Source of the DNA: Bacteroidales bacterium
GTDB taxonomy: Bacteria; Bacteroidota; Bacteroidia; Bacteroidales; GCA-2748055
Assembly (NCBI GenBank): GCA_021738565.1
Contig: JAIPBT010000025.1
Span: 1 to 58,144 of the forward strand
Direction: 5' to 3'
DNA: 58,144 nucleotides
The notes under the pieces are model-generated. The model did no database searches and was not told where the DNA came from. It worked only from the letters and a program-made list of their open reading frames with translations. Shown one piece after another: positions 7,568 to 16,763 of this stretch. The translations under genes were made by a program, and so were the position numbers. Positions within the stretch are counted from its first letter, which is position 1. Each line of letters begins with the position of its first letter.

Positions 7568-7927
7568 ATGAAAGTATCTGCATTTGATGACAGGCTTTTT
7601 ATTAGGTATTTGAAAATACTGGGAATTCAAAGACAAAAACCAGATTTTGAATACCTAAAAAATATCGTTAAAGCTCAAATGTCAAAAATACCATTTGAAA
7701 ACATCTCAAAGCTGTTTTACAAAAAGCGGATTGATTTAGAACAATTGATAGATTTTGAACTTTATCTTGAAGGTATAGAGAAATACAGATTTGGAGGAAC
7801 TTGCTATTCAAACAACTTTTTTGCGGGAAGCTTTTCAAGTATTTGGACAGGAATTATTATGTTGCTCTTTCTTCAGCAGCAAAAATTTATGGTGCAAGCC
7901 ATCAACAGGTGTCATAAGAATTCCTAA
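7568..7927 (+). pseudogene. arylamine N-acetyltransferase N-terminal fragment running into AbiEi-like antitoxin fragment
   Basis: Residues 1-85 resemble the N-terminal domain of arylamine N-acetyltransferases: FDDRLFIRYLKILGI, then IPFENISKLF, then RFGGTCYSNNFF with Cys79 in the position of the catalytic cysteine. The His and Asp of the triad should follow within about 60 residues but do not. Instead, from 7837 the +1 frame reads KYLDRNYYVALSSAAKIYGA then SHQQVS and stops at 7915-7917. That stretch resembles the YYV-LLSAA-hGAaHQQ motif of type IV toxin-antitoxin AbiEi antitoxins. The locus therefore looks like a deletion junction between two genes. The NAT call is fairly firm; the AbiEi call rests on one short motif. 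Confidence 0.55.
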
Positions 7928-7959
7928 GGTTTAACAAGCTTATTTTAATTTATTCTAAT

Positions 7960-7967
7960 TAAATTTG
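7960..7967 (+). promoter_or_regulatory. -7 box of the acyl-CoA dehydrogenase gene
   Basis: TAAATTTG matches TAnnTTTG and lies 19 bases before ATG 7986. No -33 TTTG is present at the usual distance, so the assignment is tentative. Its position argues against the earlier TTG as start codon, since that codon lies within the box. Confidence 0.4.
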
Positions 7968-7985
7968 CACTATGGATTTAAAAAT

Positions 7986-9500
7986 ATGTCGATGAGCGCC
8001 AACGAAAGTGATAAGCAAGTGCCTTTCAGCACCTTTTTAAACACATTAAAAAGCACCTTAAAAAGCGTTTTTTATAAAAAAGACAACATAGAGACGTTTG
8101 TCCAAAAAAGGGGTTTCCCTGCATTGGTTTTGCGTGACATCATGGCCCAGAATCCTCTTTCGGTAGGCATCCCTAAACAATATGGGGGACGTGGAGTCCA
8201 GGTAAAAGAGTGCCTTGGAATTTTGGAGGCTGCCTCGTATGAATCCCTTCCACTATCGCTTACCTTTGGTATTAACATCGCTCTTTTTCTTGAACCCGTA
8301 GCCAAATATGGCGAAGAGCAGGTTAAAGAGGGCTTGTTCAACCGGTTTTTGGCAAAACAGAACATGGGTGGTTTAATGATCACCGAACCTGATTTTGGCA
8401 GCGATGCCTTAAACATGCAGACCTCCTTTACTAAATCTGGTTCAACATACCATTTACAAGGCACAAAACACTGGCAGGGGTTAACAGGCCTGGCCGATTA
8501 CTGGCTTATTGTATCGCGGCAAAAAGATGCAGAGGGAAAGCTCGGGAGGGATTTGGGTTTTTTTATCTGTGACGTACAGCAGCCGGGGCAGCACATCGTA
8601 GTGGAAGAGTACTATAACAATATTGGATTGTATCCCATCCCTTATGGCAGAAACAGCATTGATGTACATATACCGGAAGCTTATAAACTAAAACCGGAAT
8701 CAACCGGACTGAAATTAATGATGGATCTGCTTCACCGGAGCCGTTTTCAATTTCCGGGGATGGGAATGGGATTTATACACCGTATTTTGGACGAAGCCAT
8801 ACGTCACTGCAAATCGCGCTTTGTTGGTGGAAAACCGTTAATCGCGCTGGATCAGGTAAAACATCAGATTGCTAAAATTCAAAGTGCATTTACCATTTGT
8901 TCGGCCATGTGCCACAGGAGTTCTGAACACAGTGGCATAGAAAATAACCTGGCCTCTGATGCCGTTGAAGCGAATTCCATGAAAGCTTATATTACTGATT
9001 TAATGCAGGAATCGGCCCATACCCTAACACAACTCCTGGGGGCAAATGGTTATAAAGCAGAAAGCCTTGGAGCCAGGGGCATTGTGGACTCTAGGCCCTT
9101 TCAGATTTTTGAAGGGTCCAATGAGATGCTCTACACACAAATATCGGAAATGGTAACAAAACTGATGATCAGGAAAAAAACCATGAATCTTTACAACTTT
9201 CTTAAAACTTATGATCTGACCAGGGATGTTGCACACCTTTATAATACGCTCCTGAATTTTACCGTAGATTTAAATTTACAGCAGCGAAAACATGTGGACC
9301 TGGGCAAAATAATCAGCAGGGTTGTTTCAACCGGTTTCCTGTACAACCTTGGAAACAAAGGGTTTCGGAGCGACTTAATTCACAATGCCACAGAATCCAT
9401 AAAGCATGAAATTGCTATGTTGGTAAGCTCATATAAATTTGAACTGGCAGCAGTCCCCATCGAAGATTACCATTCAGACAGCACCTGGTTAGATGTTTAG
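7986..9500 (+). CDS. acyl-CoA dehydrogenase family protein
   Basis: The product of 504 residues from ATG 7986 is an FAD-dependent acyl-CoA dehydrogenase. Seen in order are the N-terminal helical domain with GIPKQYGGRG, the beta-domain flavin-binding motif MITEPDFGSDA followed by GTKHWQGLTGLADYWL, and the C-terminal helical domain with IFEGSNEM. The Glu of FEGS (residue 376 from this start) is at the place of the catalytic base in the medium-chain enzyme family. The enzyme would oxidise an acyl-CoA to the trans-2-enoyl-CoA and pass electrons to ETF. About 90 extra residues follow the FEGSNEM motif. No ETF or thiolase gene is nearby, so the substrate is open. Upstream is a broken gene, downstream the tRNA-Pro region. 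Confidence 0.85.
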   Translation: MSMSANESDKQVPFSTFLNTLKSTLKSVFYKKDNIETFVQKRGFPALVLRDIMAQNPLSVGIPKQYGGRGVQVKECLGILEAASYESLPLSLTFGINIALFLEPVAKYGEEQVKEGLFNRFLAKQNMGGLMITEPDFGSDALNMQTSFTKSGSTYHLQGTKHWQGLTGLADYWLIVSRQKDAEGKLGRDLGFFICDVQQPGQHIVVEEYYNNIGLYPIPYGRNSIDVHIPEAYKLKPESTGLKLMMDLLHRSRFQFPGMGMGFIHRILDEAIRHCKSRFVGGKPLIALDQVKHQIAKIQSAFTICSAMCHRSSEHSGIENNLASDAVEANSMKAYITDLMQESAHTLTQLLGANGYKAESLGARGIVDSRPFQIFEGSNEMLYTQISEMVTKLMIRKKTMNLYNFLKTYDLTRDVAHLYNTLLNFTVDLNLQQRKHVDLGKIISRVVSTGFLYNLGNKGFRSDLIHNATESIKHEIAMLVSSYKFELAAVPIEDYHSDSTWLDV

Positions 9501-9503
9501 TTC

Positions 9504-9534
9504 CTTGTTCAGGCCAGCTAAAAGCCCGGGACCT
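9504..9534 (+). repeat. tRNA-flank repeat, copy 1
   Basis: CTTGTTCAGGCCAGCTAAAA followed by GCCCGGGACCT matches copy 2 (9640-9670) at 30 of 31 positions. It ends in words found, inverted, in the terminator flank of the tRNA-Pro gene. Confidence 0.75.
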
Positions 9535-9639
9535 TTATTCTTTGTGATCTTCATTCTCCTTTGTGGCAGCGCAGCGGCTTTCTGTAACAACCTGATTGCG
9601 AGATTGCTCCTCGTACCTCGTCGCGATCTCGTGAAGAGG

Positions 9640-9670
9640 CTTGTTCAGACCAGCTAAAAGCCCGGGACCT
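9640..9670 (+). repeat. tRNA-flank repeat, copy 2
   Basis: Positions 9646-9665 (CAGACCAGCTAAAAGCCCGG) are a perfect 20-bp inverted repeat of 9773-9792, the bases directly after the tRNA 3' end. Three copies of one 3'-flank segment within 300 bases suggest duplication by integration or excision at the tRNA locus. Confidence 0.75.
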
Positions 9671-9743
9671 CCTTGCGTCGGTCCCTGCGGTCTTTTTTGT
9701 TCCATCTCGCTTATGAAAGCAGGCTTTCAACGCTCTATGGAAC

Positions 9744-9782
9744 AAAAAAGCCCTTGTTCACCTGTCGGTGAACCGGGCTTTT
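9744..9782 (-). terminator. terminator of tRNA-Pro
   Basis: Read on the minus strand, AGCCCGGTTCACC pairs with GGTGAACAAGGGCT around the loop GACA, and TTTTTT follows. It begins 11 bases after the mature tRNA 3' end. Complementary A and T runs on both sides could let it work in both directions. Confidence 0.75.
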
Positions 9783-9792
9783 AGCTGGTCTG

Positions 9793-9866
<74 letters not shown>

Positions 9867-10039
9867 AAGCCTTAATTCGGCAGTGCAAAAATATAAAAAT
9901 TTAATGAATCAGCATATGCTGAAGGCATGAGAGTTGCCGGATAACCATCTTAATGCCGGATGCGTTACAGTAAAAACTGATATATAGTAATATATATTAA
10001 AATGGCGCTGATTTAAAATATACCGCATTAGTAAGTTGC

Positions 10040-10081
10040 GAAAAGAAATATATATTTAATTCGCTATTTAAATATATATAT
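10040..10081. repeat. AT-rich 42-bp stem-loop, copy A
   Basis: It matches the reverse complement of 53994-54035 at 40 of 42 positions. AAATATATATTTAA and TTTAAATATATATATT form an imperfect stem around TTCGCTA. It touches the otsAB stop codon and may serve as its 3' hairpin. The rest of the spacer 9867-10039 shows only AT-rich sequence. Confidence 0.75.
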
Positions 10082-12309
10082 TATCCTTTACAATCCTGGT
10101 TGTGGAAGCATTTCAGCAGCTCCCTTACTTTCTCAACACCTTCAATGTAGTACTTTGCTTCCGTTGTTTTTGCGCCCACTTTAATGGTGTATGCCTTTTC
10201 AGGCATCGATTCAAAGGTGTACTCATCGGTCCAGTCGTCGCCGATTGCAAAAATAAAATCATAATCGGTTTGTCCCATTTTCTGCAAAGCGGCCCGTCCT
10301 TTGTTGATCCCGGAATACTTGATCTCCAATACCTTATCTCCATCCATGATCTCCAGGTTGAGGTTCGAGGTAAGGGTGCGGAGTTCATCCTTCAATTCCC
10401 AGGCACGCTGTATGCCGAGGTCGGGATCTGCTTTCCTGTAGTGCCAGACCAGGGAGAAATTCTTATGCTCGATAAATGAGCGGGGGGTCTGGTCTACATA
10501 ATACTCCAAAAAAGGCTGAACAGATTCTTTCCATTGATTGTCGATCGGTTCCATCATATGCCATTCACCATCGGGATCGCGTAACCAAACACCATGCTCC
10601 GCGATAAAATGTATGTTCCACTCATTACCAAACCACCTTCCAAGCGTCTCCTTGTCCCTGCCGCTGATGATCGTTACCGTATTCTTATTGTCATTTGTCA
10701 GGTTCCGGAGGATCTCATACAACGCTTCATCCGGTTTTGCATCCTCGGGGTTTTTCTTAAAACCGGAAAGTGTTCCGTCATAATCAAGGAATAGAATTCT
10801 CTTTTTTGCCGCATCGTATGCTTTGACAATCTTTTTTAGGTGTCCCGAGCTTATCTTTCTTGTCAAAGATGTTTTTTGATTTTCAATTACATTCTCGAGG
10901 CTTTTTATGAACTCCCGGGCCCACCTGTCAATAGTATACCTGTTCAGCCTTTTTTGCATCACTTCCATTCTTTCTGTCTGCTCCTCTTTCGGCATCTGCA
11001 GTGCATCCTTTAAAGCGTTGACCACCTCCCCGAGGTTGTTTGGATTTACGATCAGCGCCTCGTGGAGTTCCTTGGAGGCTCCGGTCATTTCACTCAGGAT
11101 CAAAACCCCGTCTTTTTTGTGCCGGGATGCCACAAATTCCTTTGCCACCATATTCATCCCATCCCTGAGAGGCAATATCAAGGCAATGTCGGATATTGAA
11201 TACATATCTATCAATTCATCGATGGAGAATTCGCGGTTGAGGTACCTGACCGGCAACCAGGTTATGGTTCCGTAATTCCCGTTGATCCGACCCACCAGTT
11301 CATCTACTTTCCTTTTCAGGGATTCATAGAATGGACTGGTTTCCCCGGAAATCAGTGCCAGCAGAATGAAGCTCACCTTTTCAAGGTATTCGGGATTCTC
11401 TTCCAGGAAAAGTTCAAAAGCCCTTAAACGATTGGGAATGCCTTTGGTATAATTCAGTTTGTCAATGGAGAGGATGATCTTTTCAGGCATTTCACTGCTG
11501 GTGATCTTCTCTATCAGGGAGGAATCATCCTTCGCAGATTTCTTTTCCAGGTTCGCCTGTTCCTCAGCTTTTCTTATAAAATGTTCCCAGTTGATGCCTT
11601 TGGGAAACGCATCGACCTTCAGGGTTCTCTCACCGATGCTGATCCTGTTGAATACCGTGTCATAACCGAAAAGGCGCCTCACGCTGCTCAGGAAGTGCCT
11701 TACATAGTCGTAAGTGTGAAAACCAATCAGGTCGGCACCAAGCATTCCCTGGACGATGTTCTCTCTCCATGGAAGCAACCTGAATATCTCAAAGGAAGGG
11801 AACGGAATGTGGATGAAAATCCCTATGCTGAGCTGTGGCATGCGTTCCTTCAGCATCATGGGCAGCAGCATCAGATGAAAATCATGTATCCAGATGATAT
11901 CTCCTTCGTTGGCAAGCTGAAGGATCTTCTCTGCAAATAACTGGTTGATCCTTACATAGGCCCCCCAGTCACGGTCGTCGTAAGACGCATTTTGTGTAAA
12001 ATAATGGAAAAGCGGCCAGATGGTATTTCTCGAGAAGCCATGCAGGTAATGCTTGTAGTCCTCGGGATCGGGGAAAACGGGAACACATCTGTATTCCATT
12101 AATTGACTCTCAAGGAACTGGATCTCCTTGAGAGTCAATTCATTCTTTTCCATCCCGGTGAGTCCTACCCACCTGGTCTGGTACTCTTTGTAAAATTCTT
12201 TAAGTCCGGATATGGTAATTTCATCCTGTGGTTCAATCCTAAATTCATTGCCAGCCCTTTCCGTATGCACTGGTATCTGGTTCGAGGCGAGAAAAAGTCT
12301 TTTCTTCAT
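10081..12309 (-). CDS. otsAB: bifunctional trehalose-6-phosphate synthase/phosphatase (OtsA-OtsB fusion)
   Basis: The 742-residue protein makes trehalose from UDP-glucose and glucose-6-phosphate and then removes the phosphate. Residues 1 to about 470 form the GT20 synthase, with WIHDFHLMLLP, GFHTYDYVRHF, DKLNYTKGI and DGMNMVAKEFVA motifs of the OtsA fold. Residues from about 500 form the HAD-type phosphatase with LDYDGT (nucleophile Asp509), IISGRDKETL and IGDDWTDE. The usual N-terminal glycine loop of OtsA is reduced to the short start MKKRLFLASNQIP. The gene is divergent from the GH65 phosphorylase gene across 209 bases, so the two may share regulation. Such fusions are common in Bacteroidota. 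It acts in the cytoplasm, as compatible-solute or carbon-storage synthesis. Confidence 0.93.
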   Translation of the reverse strand: MKKRLFLASNQIPVHTERAGNEFRIEPQDEITISGLKEFYKEYQTRWVGLTGMEKNELTLKEIQFLESQLMEYRCVPVFPDPEDYKHYLHGFSRNTIWPLFHYFTQNASYDDRDWGAYVRINQLFAEKILQLANEGDIIWIHDFHLMLLPMMLKERMPQLSIGIFIHIPFPSFEIFRLLPWRENIVQGMLGADLIGFHTYDYVRHFLSSVRRLFGYDTVFNRISIGERTLKVDAFPKGINWEHFIRKAEEQANLEKKSAKDDSSLIEKITSSEMPEKIILSIDKLNYTKGIPNRLRAFELFLEENPEYLEKVSFILLALISGETSPFYESLKRKVDELVGRINGNYGTITWLPVRYLNREFSIDELIDMYSISDIALILPLRDGMNMVAKEFVASRHKKDGVLILSEMTGASKELHEALIVNPNNLGEVVNALKDALQMPKEEQTERMEVMQKRLNRYTIDRWAREFIKSLENVIENQKTSLTRKISSGHLKKIVKAYDAAKKRILFLDYDGTLSGFKKNPEDAKPDEALYEILRNLTNDNKNTVTIISGRDKETLGRWFGNEWNIHFIAEHGVWLRDPDGEWHMMEPIDNQWKESVQPFLEYYVDQTPRSFIEHKNFSLVWHYRKADPDLGIQRAWELKDELRTLTSNLNLEIMDGDKVLEIKYSGINKGRAALQKMGQTDYDFIFAIGDDWTDEYTFESMPEKAYTIKVGAKTTEAKYYIEGVEKVRELLKCFHNQDCKG

Positions 12310-12518
12310 ATATATTATTTTATACTTTTGGATACAGGACGGGTGTATTGTTCATATTTCTAATATACGTAACCTTGTATGCCACTTTTTGAGCGAGATA
12401 AGTTATGGCGCCCTGGCCCGGTTGTCACAAAGCAACATTATTAATTTTTGAATACTACCATAAAAATAGATATCTTAAAGGCTTAAATCAAACTAATAAT
12501 CAAAAAATTACTAAAGAT

Positions 12519-15500
12519 ATGCCTGAATTCGATGCTGTAATATTTGATCTGGACGGAGTGATAACAAAGACAGCTCTCGTACACGGATCAGCCTGGAAAA
12601 AAATGTTCGATGAATATTTAAGGTCCAGGGAGGAGCGTTTCGGTGAACCCTTCAGGGAATTCACACACGCGGATGATTACCTTCCTTACGTGGATGGAAA
12701 ACCAAGGTACAAAGGCGTTGATTCATTCCTGAAATCAAGGGGTATAGATATTCCATTCGGTGATCCGTCGGATGATCCCGAAAAAGAAACGGTTTGTGCC
12801 CTGGGAAACAGGAAGAACCTGTTGTTCAACAAGGTGTTGGATGAGGAAGGGGTTCAGGTGTATGAAACTTCAGTTGCACTTATTAAACAACTCAGGGAGC
12901 AGGGGGTCAGAATTGGTGTTGCCTCATCAAGCAAGAATTGCAAACCGGTTCTTGAGACGGCCGGACTTATGCATTATTTTGAGACCAGGATAGATGGGGT
13001 TGTCTCAGCCGAGATCGGGTTACACGGGAAACCGGAACCTGATATTTTCACGACAGCATGCGACAGGCTCGGTGTGCCGTATCATAAGGCCGTCGTGGTT
13101 GAAGATGCCGTTTCAGGGGTACAGGCAGGAAGGAATGGAAATTTCGGTCTGACCATAGGGGTAGCAAGAGAGGAAAACGTGGGGGAACTTCAGATCAACG
13201 GGGGAGACATCGTGGTTGAAGACCTGGGAGAAATTTCTGTTGAGGAGTTGAACAACTGGTTCAGGTACGGTATCGAAGATGATTCATGGAGGTTGAACTA
13301 CTATGACTATGATCATGAAAAGGAACGCTCAAGGGAAACACTGCTTGCTGTAGGGAATGGTTATTTTGGAACAAGGGGAGCATTGGAAGAAAGCGATGCA
13401 AACAGTGTCAATTATCCCGGAACCTATATATCCGGACTCTTCAACAGGCGTACCTCCGAGGTCGCTGGCCGGGACATTGAAAATGAGGATTTTGTGAATA
13501 TATCAAACTGGCTGCCCGTAAGTTTCAGGATCAAAGGGGGCGACTGGTTTGAATTCAAACCCGATCCTACTTTCAGGATTGAAAAGATCCACAGACAGCT
13601 CGATATGAGAAATGGCACTTTATTCAGGTTCATGATCGTTTCCGATCGGGAATCAAGGAAAACCCTGGTCAAATCCATGCGATTCGCAGGCATGCACGAC
13701 CCCCACAGGGCAGCGGTAAACTATTCAATTACTCCTTTGAACTACTCAGAGCATATCGAGATACAGTCGATAATCACAGCTGATCATATCAACGCGGGTG
13801 TTGAGCGCTACAGTGAACTTGAGCAGGAACACCTTGAGCCCGTGAGCGAAAATGCAAAAGACAATATTTTACAGTTGCTCGTTGAAACCAATGATTCGGG
13901 AATCAGGATCGGGATGGCTGCAAAACACAGGATCAACAGGATCCATATCCAGGGTGAGATTAAAACCGGCAGGGCAAAAATATCTGAATTGTTCAAAATG
14001 GAGGCCAGGGCCGGCGAAGAAATCACACTTGAGAAAATGGTGACGCTCTTTACCACCATCCCCAATGATTCGGAAGATCCCATCAGGGATGCAGTGAAAG
14101 CAATCAATGATGTTGAAGGATTTTTCGATGAGCTCAAGAAATCTGAGAAGGCCTGGAAAGCAATCTGGGAAAGGATCAACATCAGGGTCGCGGGAGACAG
14201 GAATGCGCAGCGACTTTTGCATCTGCACCAGTATCACATGATGGTGACTGCTTCACCTTTTCATGCAGCGCTCGATTCGGGCATACCGCCAAGGGGATTG
14301 CATGGCGAAGCTTACAGGGGACATATTTTCTGGGATGAATTATATATGCTGCCATTCTACAACCTCCATTTCCCGGAAATACCAAAATCAACATTGATGT
14401 ACAGGTACAAAAGACTTGATGCTGCCAGGAAATATGCAAAGGAATACGGATATGAAGGGGCCATGTTCCCGTGGCAAAGCGGGAGCGATGGCAGGGAAGA
14501 GACACAGATCGTTCACTTGAATCCCCTGTCTGGGGAATGGGGAGAGGATTACAGTTCCCTTCAACGGCATATTTCACTTGCAATAGCTTATAACCTGTAT
14601 AATTATTATCACCATAATCACGACAGGGAATTCATGGTTCGATATGGGAATGAACTCTATTTTGACATATGCAAATTCTGGATCAGCAAAACCAGCAAGG
14701 GTAAAGATGAAAGGTACCATATCGACAAGGTCATGGGACCCGATGAATTCCATGAAAAACTGCCCGGATCGGAAGAGGGCGGATTAACCGATAATGCATA
14801 TACCAACATCATGGTCAGCTGGATGCTCAGTAAGGCCGAACTGCTGAAGAAGGATTTTGCCGGTGAGGGCATCATGAAGGTGATGGATAAACTCGGTATC
14901 TCTGAAACCGATTTCGACCACTGGAAGGAGGTGGAAAGAAAACTTGCCCTCCATATCAACCAGGAAGGGATCATTGAACATTTTATGGGATATTTTGAGC
15001 TCGAGGAGCTGGACTGGGATGCTTACAGGGAGAAATACGGGGACATTCACCGGCTTGACAGGATACTCAAGGCAGAAGGCAAATCCCCGGATGCCTATAA
15101 GTTATCAAAACAGGCAGATCTTATGATGGTCTTCTATAACCTGGGAAATGATGAGGCAACCAGGATCATACAAACGATGGGGTACACGGTTCCGGATGAC
15201 TATATTCAGCGGAATTTTGATTATTACATTCGCAGGACATCACATGGTTCAACCCTCAGCAGGCTTGTTCATGCGCGGCTGGCCTTCAAGGCAGGCATGG
15301 ATGATACCGGAATGAAACTTTACAAAGAATCACTTGAGAGTGATCTGAATGATATTCAGGGAGGAACAACCGGCGAAGGAATTCACTGCGGAGTTATGGC
15401 AGGTACGATTTATGATGCACTTGTCGCGTTTGCCGGACTGGATGTATCAGGGGAAATACCTGCGCTGGATCCGGATCTACCCGGTCACTGGACAGGCATG

Positions 15501-15662
15501 GAATTTAAATTTGGCTTCCGCAATGACCGGATCAGTGTAAAAATTCACCAATCAGAGATCCGGATAAAAGCCACAGAAACTGAAAAAAACAAAATAAAGC
15601 TCCATATTTGCGGCCGGGAAGTGGAAGTTGAAAAGGAAAAGGAAATAAAAGTTAAATTCTAA
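12519..15662 (+). CDS. beta-phosphoglucomutase / GH65 disaccharide phosphorylase fusion
   Basis: The start is ATG 12519 (MPEFDAVIFDLDG), giving 1047 residues; the frame is open further upstream but without similarity. Residues 1 to about 245 are a HAD-family beta-phosphoglucomutase (nucleophile Asp10 and acid/base Asp12 of FDLDGV, then SSSKN and KPEPDIF, then VVEDAVSG). From about 255 a complete GH65 phosphorylase follows: N-terminal beta-sandwich (GNGYFGTRG), (alpha/alpha)6 barrel with GPDEFH (Glu743 as general acid) and TDNAYTN, and the phosphate-binding RTSHGSTLS. The pair would split an alpha-linked glucose disaccharide with phosphate to beta-glucose-1-phosphate and convert that to glucose-6-phosphate. 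Trehalose is the likely substrate because of the neighbouring otsAB, but kojibiose, nigerose or maltose cannot be excluded. Confidence 0.88.
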   Translation: MPEFDAVIFDLDGVITKTALVHGSAWKKMFDEYLRSREERFGEPFREFTHADDYLPYVDGKPRYKGVDSFLKSRGIDIPFGDPSDDPEKETVCALGNRKNLLFNKVLDEEGVQVYETSVALIKQLREQGVRIGVASSSKNCKPVLETAGLMHYFETRIDGVVSAEIGLHGKPEPDIFTTACDRLGVPYHKAVVVEDAVSGVQAGRNGNFGLTIGVAREENVGELQINGGDIVVEDLGEISVEELNNWFRYGIEDDSWRLNYYDYDHEKERSRETLLAVGNGYFGTRGALEESDANSVNYPGTYISGLFNRRTSEVAGRDIENEDFVNISNWLPVSFRIKGGDWFEFKPDPTFRIEKIHRQLDMRNGTLFRFMIVSDRESRKTLVKSMRFAGMHDPHRAAVNYSITPLNYSEHIEIQSIITADHINAGVERYSELEQEHLEPVSENAKDNILQLLVETNDSGIRIGMAAKHRINRIHIQGEIKTGRAKISELFKMEARAGEEITLEKMVTLFTTIPNDSEDPIRDAVKAINDVEGFFDELKKSEKAWKAIWERINIRVAGDRNAQRLLHLHQYHMMVTASPFHAALDSGIPPRGLHGEAYRGHIFWDELYMLPFYNLHFPEIPKSTLMYRYKRLDAARKYAKEYGYEGAMFPWQSGSDGREETQIVHLNPLSGEWGEDYSSLQRHISLAIAYNLYNYYHHNHDREFMVRYGNELYFDICKFWISKTSKGKDERYHIDKVMGPDEFHEKLPGSEEGGLTDNAYTNIMVSWMLSKAELLKKDFAGEGIMKVMDKLGISETDFDHWKEVERKLALHINQEGIIEHFMGYFELEELDWDAYREKYGDIHRLDRILKAEGKSPDAYKLSKQADLMMVFYNLGNDEATRIIQTMGYTVPDDYIQRNFDYYIRRTSHGSTLSRLVHARLAFKAGMDDTGMKLYKESLESDLNDIQGGTTGEGIHCGVMAGTIYDALVAFAGLDVSGEIPALDPDLPGHWTGMEFKFGFRNDRISVKIHQSEIRIKATETEKNKIKLHICGREVEVEKEKEIKVKF

Positions 15663-15677
15663 AAAAACACAATATTC

Positions 15678-16373
15678 ATGCTTGGAGATGTATTGCTTAT
15701 CAATGATATGCACAAAGAGGCAGCAGCAGCTATCTGTGAAAAAGTGATGGAGGACCTGGGTAAAAAAGAAGACAGGTACAGGTATATTGTAGGAATAGCG
15801 GGGGAGAGCGGATCCGGAAAATCGGAATTGTCGCATACGCTTGCAAAAGCGCTAAAGGCACACCATATTAGGGTTAAGATAATACATACGGATAATTATT
15901 ATAAAATCCAACCCCTCTTAAGGGAGGAGTGGAGAAGGAACAAGGGCTTTGAAATGATCGGTCATGGTGAATATGACTGGGTAAAAATTAAGAAAACCAT
16001 ACGTGATTACAAGGAAGAACAGGAATGTATGGTTCCCTGCGTTGACCTGATACCGGAACAGGTGGACAAGCTCCTGGTGGACTTTGAAAAGATCGACCTG
16101 CTGATACTCGATGGATTGTACGCCATCAAAGCTCCGGATATTGACATGCGAATATTCATTGATCTGACCTACCATGAAACCAAGATCAACCAGATCATCC
16201 GGATGAAAGAGGCCCTCACCGATTTCAGGCTGAATATACTGGAGCGGGAACACCAGGCAGTGAGGTCACTTCGCCTGATGGCAAATTATATCATCGACAA
16301 AACCTACCAGCTGAAACTTCCCGAAGAAGTGGAAGATGCCTCGGTACCCCCAAAGGATACCCAGGGGAATTAA
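15678..16373 (+). CDS. uridine kinase-like P-loop protein
   Basis: The 231-residue protein belongs to the uridine kinase/phosphoribulokinase-like P-loop NTPases. The Walker A is GESGSGKSELS with Lys48, followed by HTDNYYK, as in uridine kinases, and LLILDGLYAIKA as the Walker B region. Residues near TYHETKINQIIRM replace the usual base-contacting part, so the acceptor may not be uridine. The gene begins 15 bases after the GH65 fusion and must be cotranscribed with it. It could phosphorylate a sugar released in trehalose turnover, or supply UTP for UDP-glucose; both are inference. An internal start at Met11 is possible. Confidence 0.75.
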   Translation: MLGDVLLINDMHKEAAAAICEKVMEDLGKKEDRYRYIVGIAGESGSGKSELSHTLAKALKAHHIRVKIIHTDNYYKIQPLLREEWRRNKGFEMIGHGEYDWVKIKKTIRDYKEEQECMVPCVDLIPEQVDKLLVDFEKIDLLILDGLYAIKAPDIDMRIFIDLTYHETKINQIIRMKEALTDFRLNILEREHQAVRSLRLMANYIIDKTYQLKLPEEVEDASVPPKDTQGN

Positions 16374-16763
16374 AAGCATTAAAACATTAAAGCATTTAAG
16401 AATTTACATGGATACACAAGATATTGTGTATCGACATGTGATATCTTTTTGCCTCAAAGAATATCGAAGTTATTCACATAAAATGGTATTGAATCCATCT
16501 GCCCAATATACAAAACAGGCCATTTATCACCTTAAACATATTCTTTAGCATGTTTAACATTTTCCAGCGTGGATTTTCACCAGTTATTAGTATTTTTAAA
16601 ATCCCAACTGTAAAAGAAATACAAGACATTTTAGCTGTCTTTAATAATCTGAAATTCAGTGATATATAATAATTTTGCCTGAAACGGCAGAAAAGTACGT
16701 TTGTCCATTCTTCAAACATGTAACAATTTATTGAACCTAATATTTTAACCAAACATTTTTACC
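16374..16763. other. non-coding spacer upstream of the secreted-protein cluster
   Basis: No gene is supported. The spacer is AT-rich with runs such as GCATTAAAACATTAAAGCATTTAAG and a -7-like TAATTTTG at 16670-16677, 86 bases before the start of the lamin-tail protein, without a matching -33 box. No terminator for the kinase gene is seen. Confidence 0.45.

Noticed and set aside
7965-7985. TTG start for the acyl-CoA dehydrogenase
   Set aside because: The codon lies inside a TAnnTTTG box and the seven added residues have no family similarity; ATG 7986 is preferred.
16474-16752. Open frame of 92 codons on the minus strand before the lamin-tail gene
   Set aside because: Low-complexity, AT-rich translation with no recognisable motif; it covers the probable promoter of the next gene.
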